Source of the DNA: an uncultured Gammaproteobacteria bacterium
GTDB lineage: Bacteria; Pseudomonadota; Gammaproteobacteria; Eutrophobiales; Eutrophobiaceae
Reading direction: 5' to 3'
DNA: 51,713 nt
Assembly (NCBI GenBank): GCA_943788005.1
Contig: CALSOP010000005.1
Location: 1-51,713 of the forward strand
In this document: one piece after another, positions 12,277 to 22,700 of the stretch
Position numbering within the stretch: position 1 is the stretch's first letter
How the letters are laid out: the number at the start of each line of letters is the position of its first letter
The notes under the pieces: model-generated
Database searches by the model: none
Told to the model about the DNA's origin: nothing
What the model saw: only the letters and a program-made list of their open reading frames with translations
Translations under genes and position numbers: made by a program

Positions 12277-13047
12277 ATGCTAGAGATCATACCCCTACCA
12301 GCTCTAAAGGATAACTATATTTGGTTGCTGAAAAATAAGATAAGCCGACACGTCGCTATTGTCGACCCTAGCGAAGCGGAACCCGTGCTGAATGTTATCA
12401 AATCTGAAGGTTTAATCCCGATAGCCATCATGATTACGCATCACCATTGGGATCATGTCGGTGGTATTCCAGGAATTACTGAACAATTCGGTATTCCTGT
12501 GTACACACCGAAGACAGAGACTGTCGAAGGCAGTACAAACCCAGTTGGCGAAGGTGATGTCGTCGTACTAGCAGAATTAAACCTGAACCTGAAAATAATG
12601 GATGTACCGGGACATACTTCTGGCGCAATAGCCTATTACACTAATGATATGGTTTTTAGTGGTGACACACTCTTTACTGCAGGTTGCGGCCGTATGTTTG
12701 AAGGCACGCCGCCACAAATGCATGCCTCTTTATCGAAATTCAAGACCTTGTCTGAGAGCACATTACTCTATTGTGGACATGAATATACTGTAGGCAACCT
12801 TAAATTTGCTGCTAGCGTTGAACCCGAAAATAAGGCGATACAAGAACGCTTGAAACTTGCTGAACATAGCAGAAATTTAAACCAGCCTACCGTACCCGCT
12901 ACTTTGGCAGAAGAGAAACAAACAAACCCATTTTTGCGTTGTGAAGAGCCTGATGTCATCTCAGCAGCCAGTCATTTTTCAGGAAAAAATCTGAATGATG
13001 CGGCTGATGTTTTTGCTGCAGTACGGCAGTGGAAAGACAATTTTTAA
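12277..13047 (+). CDS. gloB: Hydroxyacylglutathione hydrolase (glyoxalase II)
   Basis: Metallo-beta-lactamase-fold enzyme hydrolysing S-D-lactoylglutathione to lactate and glutathione in methylglyoxal detoxification. It is 256 residues. Metal ligands are seen in ITHHHWDHVGG (about 54-64), the PGHTSGAIAYY histidine, FSGDTLFTAGCGRMFEGTP, and the LYCGHEYTVGNLKFA glutathione-site segment. The C-terminal NPFLRCEEPDV is typical. The gene starts the rightward gloB-mltD-aas block. Confidence 0.95.
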   Translation: MLEIIPLPALKDNYIWLLKNKISRHVAIVDPSEAEPVLNVIKSEGLIPIAIMITHHHWDHVGGIPGITEQFGIPVYTPKTETVEGSTNPVGEGDVVVLAELNLNLKIMDVPGHTSGAIAYYTNDMVFSGDTLFTAGCGRMFEGTPPQMHASLSKFKTLSESTLLYCGHEYTVGNLKFAASVEPENKAIQERLKLAEHSRNLNQPTVPATLAEEKQTNPFLRCEEPDVISAASHFSGKNLNDAADVFAAVRQWKDNF

Positions 13048-13123
13048 TTTGCAGCTAAAAAATAATTTTTTAACTGAGAAATTAGTACTTGACCCAAACG
13101 CATCCTGTCCCTAGCATTCGGCC

Positions 13124-14761
13124 ATGCATATGATACGTAAAGCAATTATTTGCTTAGTACCACTAATAATCAGCGCTTGTAACCTCAGTTCTACCCGACC
13201 CGATTCAGTAGACCCCGCTCCGACCGCAGATAAAAGTCAGACACTAACATTGACTGCAAAAAACCTAGCCGATAATAGGCTTGGAGTAAGCAGTGTTAAG
13301 ATCAATGTTGATAATGACCTCGAAAATCAGGTCGCTCATAAGCAAGGCCATACTAATCTCTGGTTTTTAATCAAAGATGAGCTGCAACTTGAGAGCAATA
13401 TAAACCAACGCAGTGTTAAGGATAAAATCGCATGGTTTGCTCGTAATCAAGACTATATGGATCGTGTTTCGGATCGCGCTCAACCTTATCTGTATCATAT
13501 TATTTCCAAATTGAAAGAACGTAATATGCCGCTTGATTTAGCACTCTTGCCTATAGTAGAAAGTGCCTATCACCCGTTTGCCTATTCTCCCAGTCATGCT
13601 TCAGGCATTTGGCAGTTTATTCCTGCAACCGGTAAGCGATTTGGTATGAAACAAAACTGGTGGTACGACGGTCGTCGCGACATTATCGCAGCAACTGATG
13701 GTGCACTTGATTATCTACAAAGCTTACATAAGCGATTCAATGGGAACTGGTTCCATGCCCTCGCTGCCTACAACGCCGGTGAAGGCAATGTAGAAAAAGC
13801 CATAAGACGAAACAAAAAAGCCGGCAAGAAGACTGATTTCTGGTCATTACGTCTACCTCGTGAGACACGAAGTTATGTACCCAGCCTGTTAGCCGTTGCT
13901 GAAGTCTTAAGAAATAATGCTAAATACAATATTAGTTTCAAAACTATTCCGAATAAACCGCACTTTGAAAGCATTAATCTAGACAGTCAGATTGATCTAG
14001 CCACCGTTTCCAAGCTCTCTGGTCTGACTATGGATGAAGTCTATAACTTGAACCCGGGATTTAATCGTTGGGCAACTGATCCTAATGGACCTCACCGCAT
14101 ACTGGTACCGACAGACAAGGCCAATGCGTTTAAACAAAAGCTGGCTTCATTACCCAAGTCTGAACGCATTAGTTGGAAACAACACAATATTCGTGAAGGT
14201 GAATCACTAAGTCAGATCGCTTCACGTTATGAAACCAGTGTCACTGCATTGAAAGGTATCAATCGCCTAAAGGGTAGCAGGATTAGAGCAGGACACTCAC
14301 TGCTGATTCCAACTGCAAAAGAATCCAATAAATATTACACCTTAAGTGCTGATGCCAGAAAATTCAAAGGCCTTAAGAAAACGGGTGACGGCAAGCGCTA
14401 TATCTACTCGGTTAAACGCGGCGACAACCTCTGGGATATTGGTCGTCACTACGGTATTAGCGTAAGTCAACTCACACAATGGAATGGTATTTCAAGAAAG
14501 AGTCTGCTTAAACCAGGACAAAAACTGACTGTCTGGGTTAAGGAAGACAAACATAACCAGGAAGGTAGTTTAATTAAAACCGTTGCTAAAAATTCTTCAC
14601 CCGATGCTTATATAGTAAAACGTGGAGACTCATTATGGTTAATCGCAAGGAAGTTTGATATTCACGTCAAAGATTTGCTCAAATGGAACAAAATCAAGAA
14701 AGGGTCACACCTGCAACCCGGCCAAAGCTTAATCGTTCAGCAAACAGTCGCTGGCGCCTAA
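13124..14761 (+). CDS. mltD: Membrane-bound lytic murein transglycosylase D
   Basis: Outer-membrane lipoprotein that cleaves peptidoglycan glycan strands with 1,6-anhydro-muramic acid formation. It is 545 residues. Lipoprotein signal MIRKAIICLVPLIISAC at the start. An SLT domain at about 100-230 has the catalytic glutamate in LPIVESAYHPFAYS, then GIWQFIPATGKRFG and AAYNAGEGNVEKA. Three LysM modules sit at about 355-400, 430-475 and 495-540 (each with a G-[ED]-[SN]-L-x-x-I core). The downstream placement after gloB is the usual one. Confidence 0.95.
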   Translation: MHMIRKAIICLVPLIISACNLSSTRPDSVDPAPTADKSQTLTLTAKNLADNRLGVSSVKINVDNDLENQVAHKQGHTNLWFLIKDELQLESNINQRSVKDKIAWFARNQDYMDRVSDRAQPYLYHIISKLKERNMPLDLALLPIVESAYHPFAYSPSHASGIWQFIPATGKRFGMKQNWWYDGRRDIIAATDGALDYLQSLHKRFNGNWFHALAAYNAGEGNVEKAIRRNKKAGKKTDFWSLRLPRETRSYVPSLLAVAEVLRNNAKYNISFKTIPNKPHFESINLDSQIDLATVSKLSGLTMDEVYNLNPGFNRWATDPNGPHRILVPTDKANAFKQKLASLPKSERISWKQHNIREGESLSQIASRYETSVTALKGINRLKGSRIRAGHSLLIPTAKESNKYYTLSADARKFKGLKKTGDGKRYIYSVKRGDNLWDIGRHYGISVSQLTQWNGISRKSLLKPGQKLTVWVKEDKHNQEGSLIKTVAKNSSPDAYIVKRGDSLWLIARKFDIHVKDLLKWNKIKKGSHLQPGQSLIVQQTVAGA

Positions 14762-14846
14762 AGACACTTACCCTAACAATTAATTTTTTTCTTGCTGCAT
14801 AAGTAAGCTATTCTCATGGCAGTACTTTTGCACGTACAATGTCAGC

Positions 14847-17117
14847 ATGATACGTCTATGGAAATTATTCTTTCGGATTTTACTTCGTCTGTTTTACAAA
14901 GTCGACGTCACTGGCTTGGAAAACTATGAAAAGGCAGGCGACCGTGTCTTAATCATTGCTAATCACACTTCTCTGCTAGATGGCATCTTACTCTATGCCT
15001 GGCTTCCTGAAACACCCACCTTTGCTATTAATACAGATATAGCGGCTAAAAAATTATTCAAACCATTTTTATTCTTTGTTGATTTATTCGAGATGGATGC
15101 AAGCAACCCGCTGTCCGTAAAATCCATGGTCAAATATATCAAGCAAAATAAAAAAGCTGTGATATTTCCAGAAGGACGCATCACCGTAACCGGTTCATTG
15201 ATGAAAATTTATGAGGGGCCTGGTTTAATTGCCGATAAGAGCAACGCCACCATCTTGCCTATCGCAATTGAAGGAGCACAGTACAGTCGTTTGTCTTACA
15301 TGAAAGGACGTGGTTATGTATGCTGGTTTCCCAAGGTCACTGTCACTATTCTACCCCCGAAAAAAATAGAGATCCCATCTCAAGTTTTAGGCCATGAACG
15401 TAGAAAGGCAGCGTCGCGACAGCTACAAGATTTAATGTACAAGTTGACGTACTCAAGCTTTGATCAAAAAAGAACTATCTACACCGCCATGCTTGATGCA
15501 AGCAAGCAATTTGGGAAAAATCAGACGATCGTAGAAGACATCAAGCGTGAGCAATTAAGTTATAAACAATTAATTTTACGCAGCATTTTATTAAGCAACT
15601 TAATAAAAAAACAAACCCGCGCAGATGAGCACATAGGTGTATTACTACCTAATGTTAATGCGTTGCCCGTATTATTCTTTGCTTTGCAATTCATTGGCCG
15701 TGTTCCGGCAATGTTAAACTTTACCGCTGGTGCGCTTGCTATAAAACGCGCCTGTGAAACGTCACAAGTAAATATTATTTATACATCAAGAGCCTTTTTA
15801 GAGAATGCCAACCTCGAGAAACTAGGGGAAGTACTTGAGAAAGACTTCACTGTTATCTATCTGGAAGACATTAAAAAAAGCATCACCTTTGCAACAAAAT
15901 TATCTGCCTTGTATAAGAGTAGAAGCCCGGCAAGACACTATGCAAAGCAAAACCTGAATACAAATCCAGGCTCAACAGCCGTTATTTTATTCACGTCCGG
16001 TTCAGAGGGTCATCCAAAAGGCGTCGTGCTTTCTCATGGCAATATACTGGCTAATTACGCTCAAGTTCGTTGCCATATTAATTTCACCCCGGCAGATACT
16101 ATATTTAACTGTTTGCCACTATTTCATTCGTTCGGGCTTAATGCGGGTTTCTTGATGCCACTTTTGGGAGGAGGAAAAGTATTTCTCTATCCATCACCTC
16201 TACATTATCGAATCATTCCCGAATTAATTTATGAATTAGGGGCAACTATATTTTTTGCGACCGATACCTTTTTTAAAGGTTATGCGCGTTATGCACACCC
16301 TTTTGATTTTAATACGTTGAATTATGTCGTTGCCGGGGCAGAGAAATTACATGAGGACACGATGCAATTATGGATGCATAAATATGGCCTTCGTATCTTG
16401 CAGGGTTATGGGGTAACAGAGGCTAGCCCTGTCATATCTGTTAATAACAAGATGCTAAATAAACCGGGCACAACAGGCCGTTTAGTCTCTGATATGGAGT
16501 GCTACATAAAACCGGTAGATGGAATAGAACATGGCGGACATCTTGTCGTCAGAGGCCCTAATATCATGCAAGGTTATCTCAGTCATGACAAACCCGGTGA
16601 AATACAAGCACCCGCGACCGAACGTGGCGCAGGTTGGTACGACACAGGGGATATTGCGGATATTGATGATGAAGGGTTTATCACTATTTTGGGTCGCGCA
16701 AAGCGTTTTGCAAAGATTGGTGGAGAGATGGTTTCCTTGACGGCTGTTGAAGAACTAGCCAGTCTGACATGGCCAAATATGAATCATGCTGCTGTTGCTG
16801 TACATGATGCACGTAAAGGAGAAAAAGTAATCCTTATCACGGACCACGAAAATGCTGAGCGTAAACAATTACAAGAAATGGCTAAAAGCAAACATATGAG
16901 CGAGTTAATCATTCCTAAATTAATAATCTTCATTGATGAGATCCCGGTTTTAAGTACCGGTAAGACCGATTATATAAATCTCAAAGAACTGGCAACGGCA
17001 TACAACGATGATAAAGAAGGACACAGCTGGAGGAATAAATTAAGCCAATTAGTCAAACACGACCCTGCTGAAAAAAAACTAGCCATCACTGACCCAGTGC
17101 ATTTTCAATTGCAGTAA
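14847..17117 (+). CDS. aas: Bifunctional acyltransferase / acyl-ACP (acyl-CoA) synthetase, Aas-like
   Basis: A 756-residue fusion that in E. coli re-acylates lysophosphatidylethanolamine. The N-terminal PlsC-type acyltransferase (about 1-190) shows the catalytic IANHTSLLDGILLYAW and the glycerol-phosphate-binding IFPEGRITVTGSLMKIYEGP. The C-terminal adenylating domain (about 235-740) shows the P-loop ILFTSGSEGHPKGVVLSHGN, GYGVTEASPVISVN, and GWYDTGDIADIDDEGFITIL. Sequence beyond is the small C-terminal subdomain with the catalytic lysine region VLSTGKTDYINLKEL. Its last 32 bases overlap the end of the convergent DUF302 gene. Confidence 0.88.
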   Translation: MIRLWKLFFRILLRLFYKVDVTGLENYEKAGDRVLIIANHTSLLDGILLYAWLPETPTFAINTDIAAKKLFKPFLFFVDLFEMDASNPLSVKSMVKYIKQNKKAVIFPEGRITVTGSLMKIYEGPGLIADKSNATILPIAIEGAQYSRLSYMKGRGYVCWFPKVTVTILPPKKIEIPSQVLGHERRKAASRQLQDLMYKLTYSSFDQKRTIYTAMLDASKQFGKNQTIVEDIKREQLSYKQLILRSILLSNLIKKQTRADEHIGVLLPNVNALPVLFFALQFIGRVPAMLNFTAGALAIKRACETSQVNIIYTSRAFLENANLEKLGEVLEKDFTVIYLEDIKKSITFATKLSALYKSRSPARHYAKQNLNTNPGSTAVILFTSGSEGHPKGVVLSHGNILANYAQVRCHINFTPADTIFNCLPLFHSFGLNAGFLMPLLGGGKVFLYPSPLHYRIIPELIYELGATIFFATDTFFKGYARYAHPFDFNTLNYVVAGAEKLHEDTMQLWMHKYGLRILQGYGVTEASPVISVNNKMLNKPGTTGRLVSDMECYIKPVDGIEHGGHLVVRGPNIMQGYLSHDKPGEIQAPATERGAGWYDTGDIADIDDEGFITILGRAKRFAKIGGEMVSLTAVEELASLTWPNMNHAAVAVHDARKGEKVILITDHENAERKQLQEMAKSKHMSELIIPKLIIFIDEIPVLSTGKTDYINLKELATAYNDDKEGHSWRNKLSQLVKHDPAEKKLAITDPVHFQLQ

Positions 17118-17559
17118 TAATTGTATTCTCGATTTCCCACAAAACATCTTCAGCAGGACTACCTTTAGCAACTGCTGTTAATTTTTTAAATAAAACAGTG
17201 CTGTTCCCTGCCTTCGACATAACCGTAATATTTAGCGGACATAATGACATCATATTAGGATCACGATTCATTACCTGATTCGTGAAATAGGGATTGCATA
17301 CCACCATAGATTTAACAAACTCAATTTTATTCTTATTGTATTCATCTCCCCAACGTTCTGCATTACGAGACAGGTTTTTTCCTATATTCGCCTCAAATAT
17401 GACATAGAAACGGGATTCTTCCAGAGATTTATAAACCGCTTGATAAACTTCTTCGCCAGGTTTTTCTGCGCTTATCGAATAAATAGCATTTTGATTTTCT
17501 CCAGCATTAATAATGCTACTGAAAAGCATCAGCAACAGAATAACTATTTTTTTAATCAT
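17086..17559 (-). CDS. Secreted DUF302-like protein
   Basis: A 157-residue predicted periplasmic protein. Signal peptide MIKKIVILLLMLFSSIINAG with a cleavage-like Ala-Gly. The rest resembles DUF302 proteins (KSMVVCNPYFTNQVMNRDPN and LCPLNITVMSKAGNSTVLF match the pattern of that family). The function is unknown. The 3' end overlaps aas in antisense orientation by 32 bases. Confidence 0.65.
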   Translation of the reverse strand: MIKKIVILLLMLFSSIINAGENQNAIYSISAEKPGEEVYQAVYKSLEESRFYVIFEANIGKNLSRNAERWGDEYNKNKIEFVKSMVVCNPYFTNQVMNRDPNMMSLCPLNITVMSKAGNSTVLFKKLTAVAKGSPAEDVLWEIENTIITAIENALGQ

Positions 17560-17597
17560 GTATTACACCTTCAATGTAGCTCTAGATGTGACAATCT

Positions 17598-18092
17598 CTA
17601 GACAACATACTCAATATTGATGATCGTCAAAATTTGCTTTGCACCTTGCCTTTCAAAAATGACTTCATCATCTACAGTTTTGCCCAGTATTAATTTTGCT
17701 AATGGTGAATCGACCGTGATGTACTGTTCATTTTCATCGAACTCATCTGCACCAACAATACGATGTCGCCGCTCTTCTCCAGTTTCATCTTCAATAGTTA
17801 TCCATGCACCAAAAAATATTCTGCTTGTATCCTGAACATTTCGCACGACCGTTAGTTTAGGCATGCGCCGTTGTAAATAGCCTATGCGTGAATCAATCTC
17901 GCGCAATTGTTTTTTACGATAGATATACTCAGCATTTTCAGACCGGTCACCCTCTGCTGCTGCAGCGGTAACGGCCTTTGCAACAATATTACGTTTTGTC
18001 CATAAAGCAGCATTTTCCTGCTCTAATTTTCGATAACCTTCCGGGGTAATGTATGGAGCAGACTTAGGTGCCGGTGGTCGCCAACGTCCCAT
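17598..18092 (-). CDS. greB: Transcript cleavage factor GreB
   Basis: Rescues backtracked RNA polymerase by stimulating transcript cleavage. It is 164 residues. The N-terminal coiled coil carries the acidic tip motif AAAEGDRSENAEYIYRKKQL (about residues 45-64), and the C-terminal FKBP-like domain shows VDSPLAKLILGKTVDDEVIF. The N-terminal extension MGRWRPPAPKSAPYITPEGY and YIYRKKQLREIDSRI favour GreB over GreA. Confidence 0.93.
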   Translation of the reverse strand: MGRWRPPAPKSAPYITPEGYRKLEQENAALWTKRNIVAKAVTAAAAEGDRSENAEYIYRKKQLREIDSRIGYLQRRMPKLTVVRNVQDTSRIFFGAWITIEDETGEERRHRIVGADEFDENEQYITVDSPLAKLILGKTVDDEVIFERQGAKQILTIINIEYVV

Positions 18093-18124
18093 AATCCTGG
18101 AGTCCTCAGTTAAACTCGTTTTAG

Positions 18125-18168
18125 TGTGCGTTTTTCAGGTTCAGTTGCGCCGATTAGAAAAACGCACA
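18125..18168. repeat. Inverted repeat upstream of greB
   Basis: A perfect 12-bp inverted repeat, TGTGCGTTTTTC and GAAAAACGCACA, separated by 20 bases. A related GAAAAACGTGCGC lies about 45 bases further on (around 18211-18225), in a region with no gene. The T-run inside the arm makes a terminator less likely than a structured leader or an operator for greB. Confidence 0.6.
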
Positions 18169-18336
18169 TAGTTATTCTACGTAAGGTTTTCGCTATCAAG
18201 CAAATGGAGCTGAAAAACGTGCGCTTGAATGAGTAGACATCCACATAAAACAGGTGAATACCTATGTCACTATACTGAGTTGATTTAAAGGTCATAATTA
18301 CAATTCAAGGTCGATTAACTGAGGAATCCAGGTTCA

Positions 18337-19014
18337 CTAATCTATCGAACAGGCCAAGATCATACTCAGCTGGCAATAAGGTCTCTGACTCTCTTTTTGC
18401 CACACATTCATACAATCCTGCACGTGTCTCTTCTGCTTTTTATTCTTAGGTTCTTCATCAATTGCACCCCAACGTGCCATGGCCCGGATAACATCTTGCG
18501 TTAAGAAAAACGTATCTTTTTTTATACGCCGTAAAAAATATGGTCCGGATGCACCGCCTAATTGTTTGAAGCGTTTTTTAAGAACATCCCAAAATTCTAC
18601 AATATTATCTGAAGGCCATTCCGCGAGATAATTAATAAAACCGCCCTCTTCTTCATTAAATTCATAAATAGTCTGTGCATTATATCGCACACTTTGAATC
18701 TTACCCCAATGACGGACAATGCGTTTTTCGTCCATCAATTTCTGTAAGGCATCATCGCTCATCATCCTTACAGCATTGATATCAAACTGATGAAACACCT
18801 CTTCAAAAGCAGGCCATTTATTATCAATAATCTTTCGATTCAAACCTGCCTGAAAAATACGCCGGGACATATTTGATAAACAAAAATCGTCTGAGAGTTT
18901 ATTAAGCTCTTTTTTCGTCCGTGGTATGGGCAATATTGCTTCCAAGGTATCAATGCCGCCTTTTATATCAACGGCAGCTTCATATATCGTTTCAAATGAC
19001 TGCATTTGTTTCAT
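18337..19014 (-). CDS. DNA-3-methyladenine glycosylase I-like protein
   Basis: A 225-residue protein resembling the TagI/helix-hairpin-helix DNA glycosylase family that removes 3-methyladenine. Family-like stretches: MSRRIFQAGLNRKIIDNKWP (about 49-68), PAFEEVFHQFDI, and MDEKRIVRHWGKIQSVRYNA. The C-terminus (QDVIRAMARWGAIDEEPKNK, CMNVWQKESQRPYCQLSMIL) ends like family members annotated as 3-methyladenine DNA glycosylase. It lacks the full E. coli Tag zinc-binding Cys/His set, so the precise specificity is uncertain. Divergent from apt. Confidence 0.7.
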   Translation of the reverse strand: MKQMQSFETIYEAAVDIKGGIDTLEAILPIPRTKKELNKLSDDFCLSNMSRRIFQAGLNRKIIDNKWPAFEEVFHQFDINAVRMMSDDALQKLMDEKRIVRHWGKIQSVRYNAQTIYEFNEEEGGFINYLAEWPSDNIVEFWDVLKKRFKQLGGASGPYFLRRIKKDTFFLTQDVIRAMARWGAIDEEPKNKKQKRHVQDCMNVWQKESQRPYCQLSMILACSID

Positions 19015-19121
19015 TTCTTAATTGACCAGCTAATATTTATTTAGAAAGACAGAGAAATTCCCTTCTTTATTGATTAGTATTTGTTATTAAGAAAAATTAT
19101 AACGTAATTCGGAGACAAAAC

Positions 19122-19636
19122 ATGAGGCGTTTAGAGGCATATATTCGAAATATCCCGGACTTCCCTGAACCAGGAATTCAATTCAAGGATATTACGCCAT
19201 TAGTAAAAGAACCCGCTATGCTGCGATTGGCTGTAAATCAGTTGGTCTATCCTTTTCTTGGGACAAACATTACCGCAGTCGCGGGCATGGAAGCACGCGG
19301 TTTTATCTTTGGCAGTCTCGCTGCATGGGAACTTGGTGTTGGTTTTGTTCCTTTACGTAAACCTGGAAAATTACCCTACGATGTTCAAAGTTTGTCATAT
19401 GATCTTGAATACGGATCAGCATCTTTAGAAATACATAATGACGCATTACATGAAGGGGATCGTGTTTTATTAATTGATGATCTGATTGCTACTGGTGGCA
19501 CTGCTGCGGCAAGTTGCGCATTGGTAGAAAAACTAGGCGCTGAAGTGGCGGCTTGCGCCTTCGTCGTCGAACTCGACTTTCTTAAGGGTCGAGATAAACT
19601 GGAAAAATATAATATTCATTCTTAATTCATTATTAG
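19122..19636 (+). CDS. apt: Adenine phosphoribosyltransferase (last codons shifted)
   Basis: Salvages adenine to AMP using PRPP. The frame reads 167 codons to a TAA at 19625. Motifs: IPDFPEPGIQFKDITPLVKE at the N-terminus, AGMEARGFIFGSLAAWELG, FVPLRKPGKLPYDV, and the PRPP loop VLLIDDLIATGGTAAASC. It stops at ...KYNIHS, a few residues short. One extra T in CATTCTTAAT would give HSLIHY and a TAG at 19636, the normal Apt ending. A one-base deletion in the sequence is therefore likely. Confidence 0.92.
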
Positions 19637-19726
19637 TTTAATATAATCAGTAATTTAATGTTTATACAAATATACAGTTAAACGACTATACTCTGAATTG
19701 GTAGCATAATTTCGAAAATTTCACTG

Positions 19727-22700
19727 ATGATTTCAAGTCTTCTCGGTTTAACAGTTTTGATTCAGTTACTAGCTGCTGGATTGTCGTTCTATTTCATGAA
19801 AACATACTCACGTGCCTAGAGCTTGGCTATTAGCGGGAATTGCCTTGATATTAATGGCTGTAAGACAGTCACTTCACATTTATCAATATCATATATCGGT
19901 TGCCTTCACGCCAATTCATTTAACGGAAGAAGCCATGGCCTTCTTCATTTCGCTATTTGCCTTAATCGGCATAGCTATAATGGGCCGAGAATTATTCAAA
20001 TCAGAAGCGGCTTATAAAAACTTATTGTTCAAAGAATTTTCAATCAAAAAAGTATCTTCTGCCATTTACTGGCTTGATTCAAAATCAAATTTTATTGAAG
20101 CAAATCGTGCTGCATGCAAGCTACTAGGTTATAGCAAAGAAGAATTAGTCGGCAAGCATATAAGTCTTATAGATGTCGGCTTACCCGATAAAAATAAAAA
20201 TAGAACACTCACAGGCTCAACCGAAATCATCAAGTCTCAACATAAGACGAAAGACAACCGTATTTTTCCAGTAGAAGTAAAAACCAATTTTTTTGAATTT
20301 GAAGGTGAGCAATACATATGTACCTTTGTTACAGATATGACGGAGCAAATAAGGAGAAATGAAGAACTACTAGAACGAAACGAACGCATTAAAGCGTCCT
20401 ATGACGATGCACCGATAGGTATGGGAATAGTCTCGTCAGATTATAGCGTTATTGATGCTAATCAGGCCTTTTATAACTTGCTCGGCTATGAATTTGGTTC
20501 GCTAACGGGTTCATCCATTAAAGATTTTACACACCCTGATGATATTTCGATAAGCGCTGCTAATTTTGAAGCGCTGGTCAAGGGTGAGTTTAAAAGCTTT
20601 GAATGTGAAAAACGCTATTTAAATACTCAGGGCGATTCAGCATGGGCACATCTAAGTGTCGGTAGTGTGCTAGATCGCAAAGGTGCTTTTAAGTATGCCA
20701 TCGCTCAGGTACAGAATATCTCCGATCGTAAGCTAATAGAGGAAAACCTGCACAAAAACTACCGCATTCAGCAAGTTTTGAGTCAAGCTAACGATGCAAT
20801 TTTACATATACATGATGAGTCAGAACTCGTAAATAGAACCTGTGAAATTATCGTTGAAACCGGTGATTACGTCATGTCTGGGATCGGCTTTATACAAAAT
20901 ACTAAAGAAAGGCTAGTAGAAATGACTGCCTCTTACGGAGCAGATAATGACTATTTAAAGTTTGCTAATATAAAACTCTCTGACTCTTCACGATCAAATG
21001 GTCCCGTAGGTATAGCTATCCGCACTAAGCAAACCTATAACTGCAAAAATATAAATCAAGATGAAAGTTTTATACCGTGGCGAGAGGCTGCACTAAAACG
21101 CGGCTATGCATCCTCAGTTTCCATTCCGTTAATTATAGGTGAAGAGTCTATCGGTGTCCTACTCGTTTACTCCACCAAGATAGATGCATTTGATAACACG
21201 GAAATAGAATTACTAGAAATGCTAGCTGAAAACCTGATGTTCAGTATTAACGTGCTACGTAGTAAGCAATTGCAAAAAGAAAACGAACAACAATATCGCT
21301 TGCTTGTCGAAAATTCCCCCTATTGCATACACACACTTGATCTAGAGGGTCAGCTTGAATCGATGAACCAAAGCGGTTTAACAATGATGCATTGCAATCT
21401 TGAGTCGGATGTTATCGGCATTTCATATTTAGATACTGTATCTACAGACGATAGAGAAAGTGTTAATTGTTTTCTTAAACGTGCCTATGCTGGGGAAGCA
21501 TCCCAGTTTGAATTTAAAACGATTGATGATCGCTTCTTCTTATCATCATTCGTTCCGATATATAGTGCACAAGGTCATCTGCTAAGAATAATGGGAATCA
21601 GTCAGGATATTACCGAACGAAAAAAAGCAGATGAGAGCATACGCATGCTATCCCTCTCGGTAGAGCATAGCCCAAACATTATGATGATTACGGATAAAGA
21701 TTCGGTTATTGAATATGTCAATCCAAAATTCACAGAATTGACAGGGTTTTCGTTGGAGGAAACATTAGGTAAAAAACCGAACCACTTTATAACTGAGCCT
21801 TTTTCTGAGCAAAACTACCGATCATATAAACAGAGCATTAATACTGGAAAAGTATGGTCTGGTGAATTTATTTGTGCGAAAAAAGATGGCGCGCGGTTTT
21901 TAGCAAAGCAGACCATCTTTGCCATCAAAGATGGTGCCGGCAATATAATTAACATTGTTAGTATTCATGAAGATATTACTGAGTCAAGAAGATTAGAGGA
22001 AGAGCTATCCTATCATGCAACACACGACGATTTAACCGGGCTTTTAAATCGCCGTGAGTTTGAACGTCGGGCAAACCGATTAGTATCTAATATCAAAAAA
22101 AATGGTAGTGAACATGCCATGTGTTTTATGGATCTCGACCAGTTTAAGGTCGTGAATGATACCTGCGGTCATATTGCTGGCGATAATTTACTCCGCGAAT
22201 TAGCTAGGGTACTTAATAAGACAATAAGAAAACGAGATACGCTAGCACGCCTTGGTGGTGACGAGTTTGCTGTCTTGATGGAACATTGTACTCTGGATGG
22301 CGCATATCGTGTGGCCCAATCATTACAAATTGCTATACAAAATTATCAATTCACTTGGGAAAATAATATTTTTCACGTCGGTGTAAGCATAGGTCTAACA
22401 GCCATAACAGATAAAACCCTAGACACTACACAACTTTTAAAAGAAGCAGACGGAGCATGCTATATAGCCAAGGAAAAAGGTCGTAATCGTATCTACGTAC
22501 ACACAGAAGAAGATGCTTATATGGCTATACAACAAGGAGAGATGCAATGGATATCACAACTTCATCAAGCACTCGCAAAAGACCAATTCGTTCTCTATGC
22601 ACAGGCAATCCAACCACTCAAGCCAAGTACGGACAAGCACTATGAGCTATTGCTAAGATTAAAAAATGATCACGGCGAGATAATTCCGCCAGGCGCCTTT

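Noticed and set aside
18110..18295. Minus-strand 61-codon ORF before greB
   Set aside because: It covers the inverted-repeat region, has no ribosome-binding site and a non-gene-like composition.
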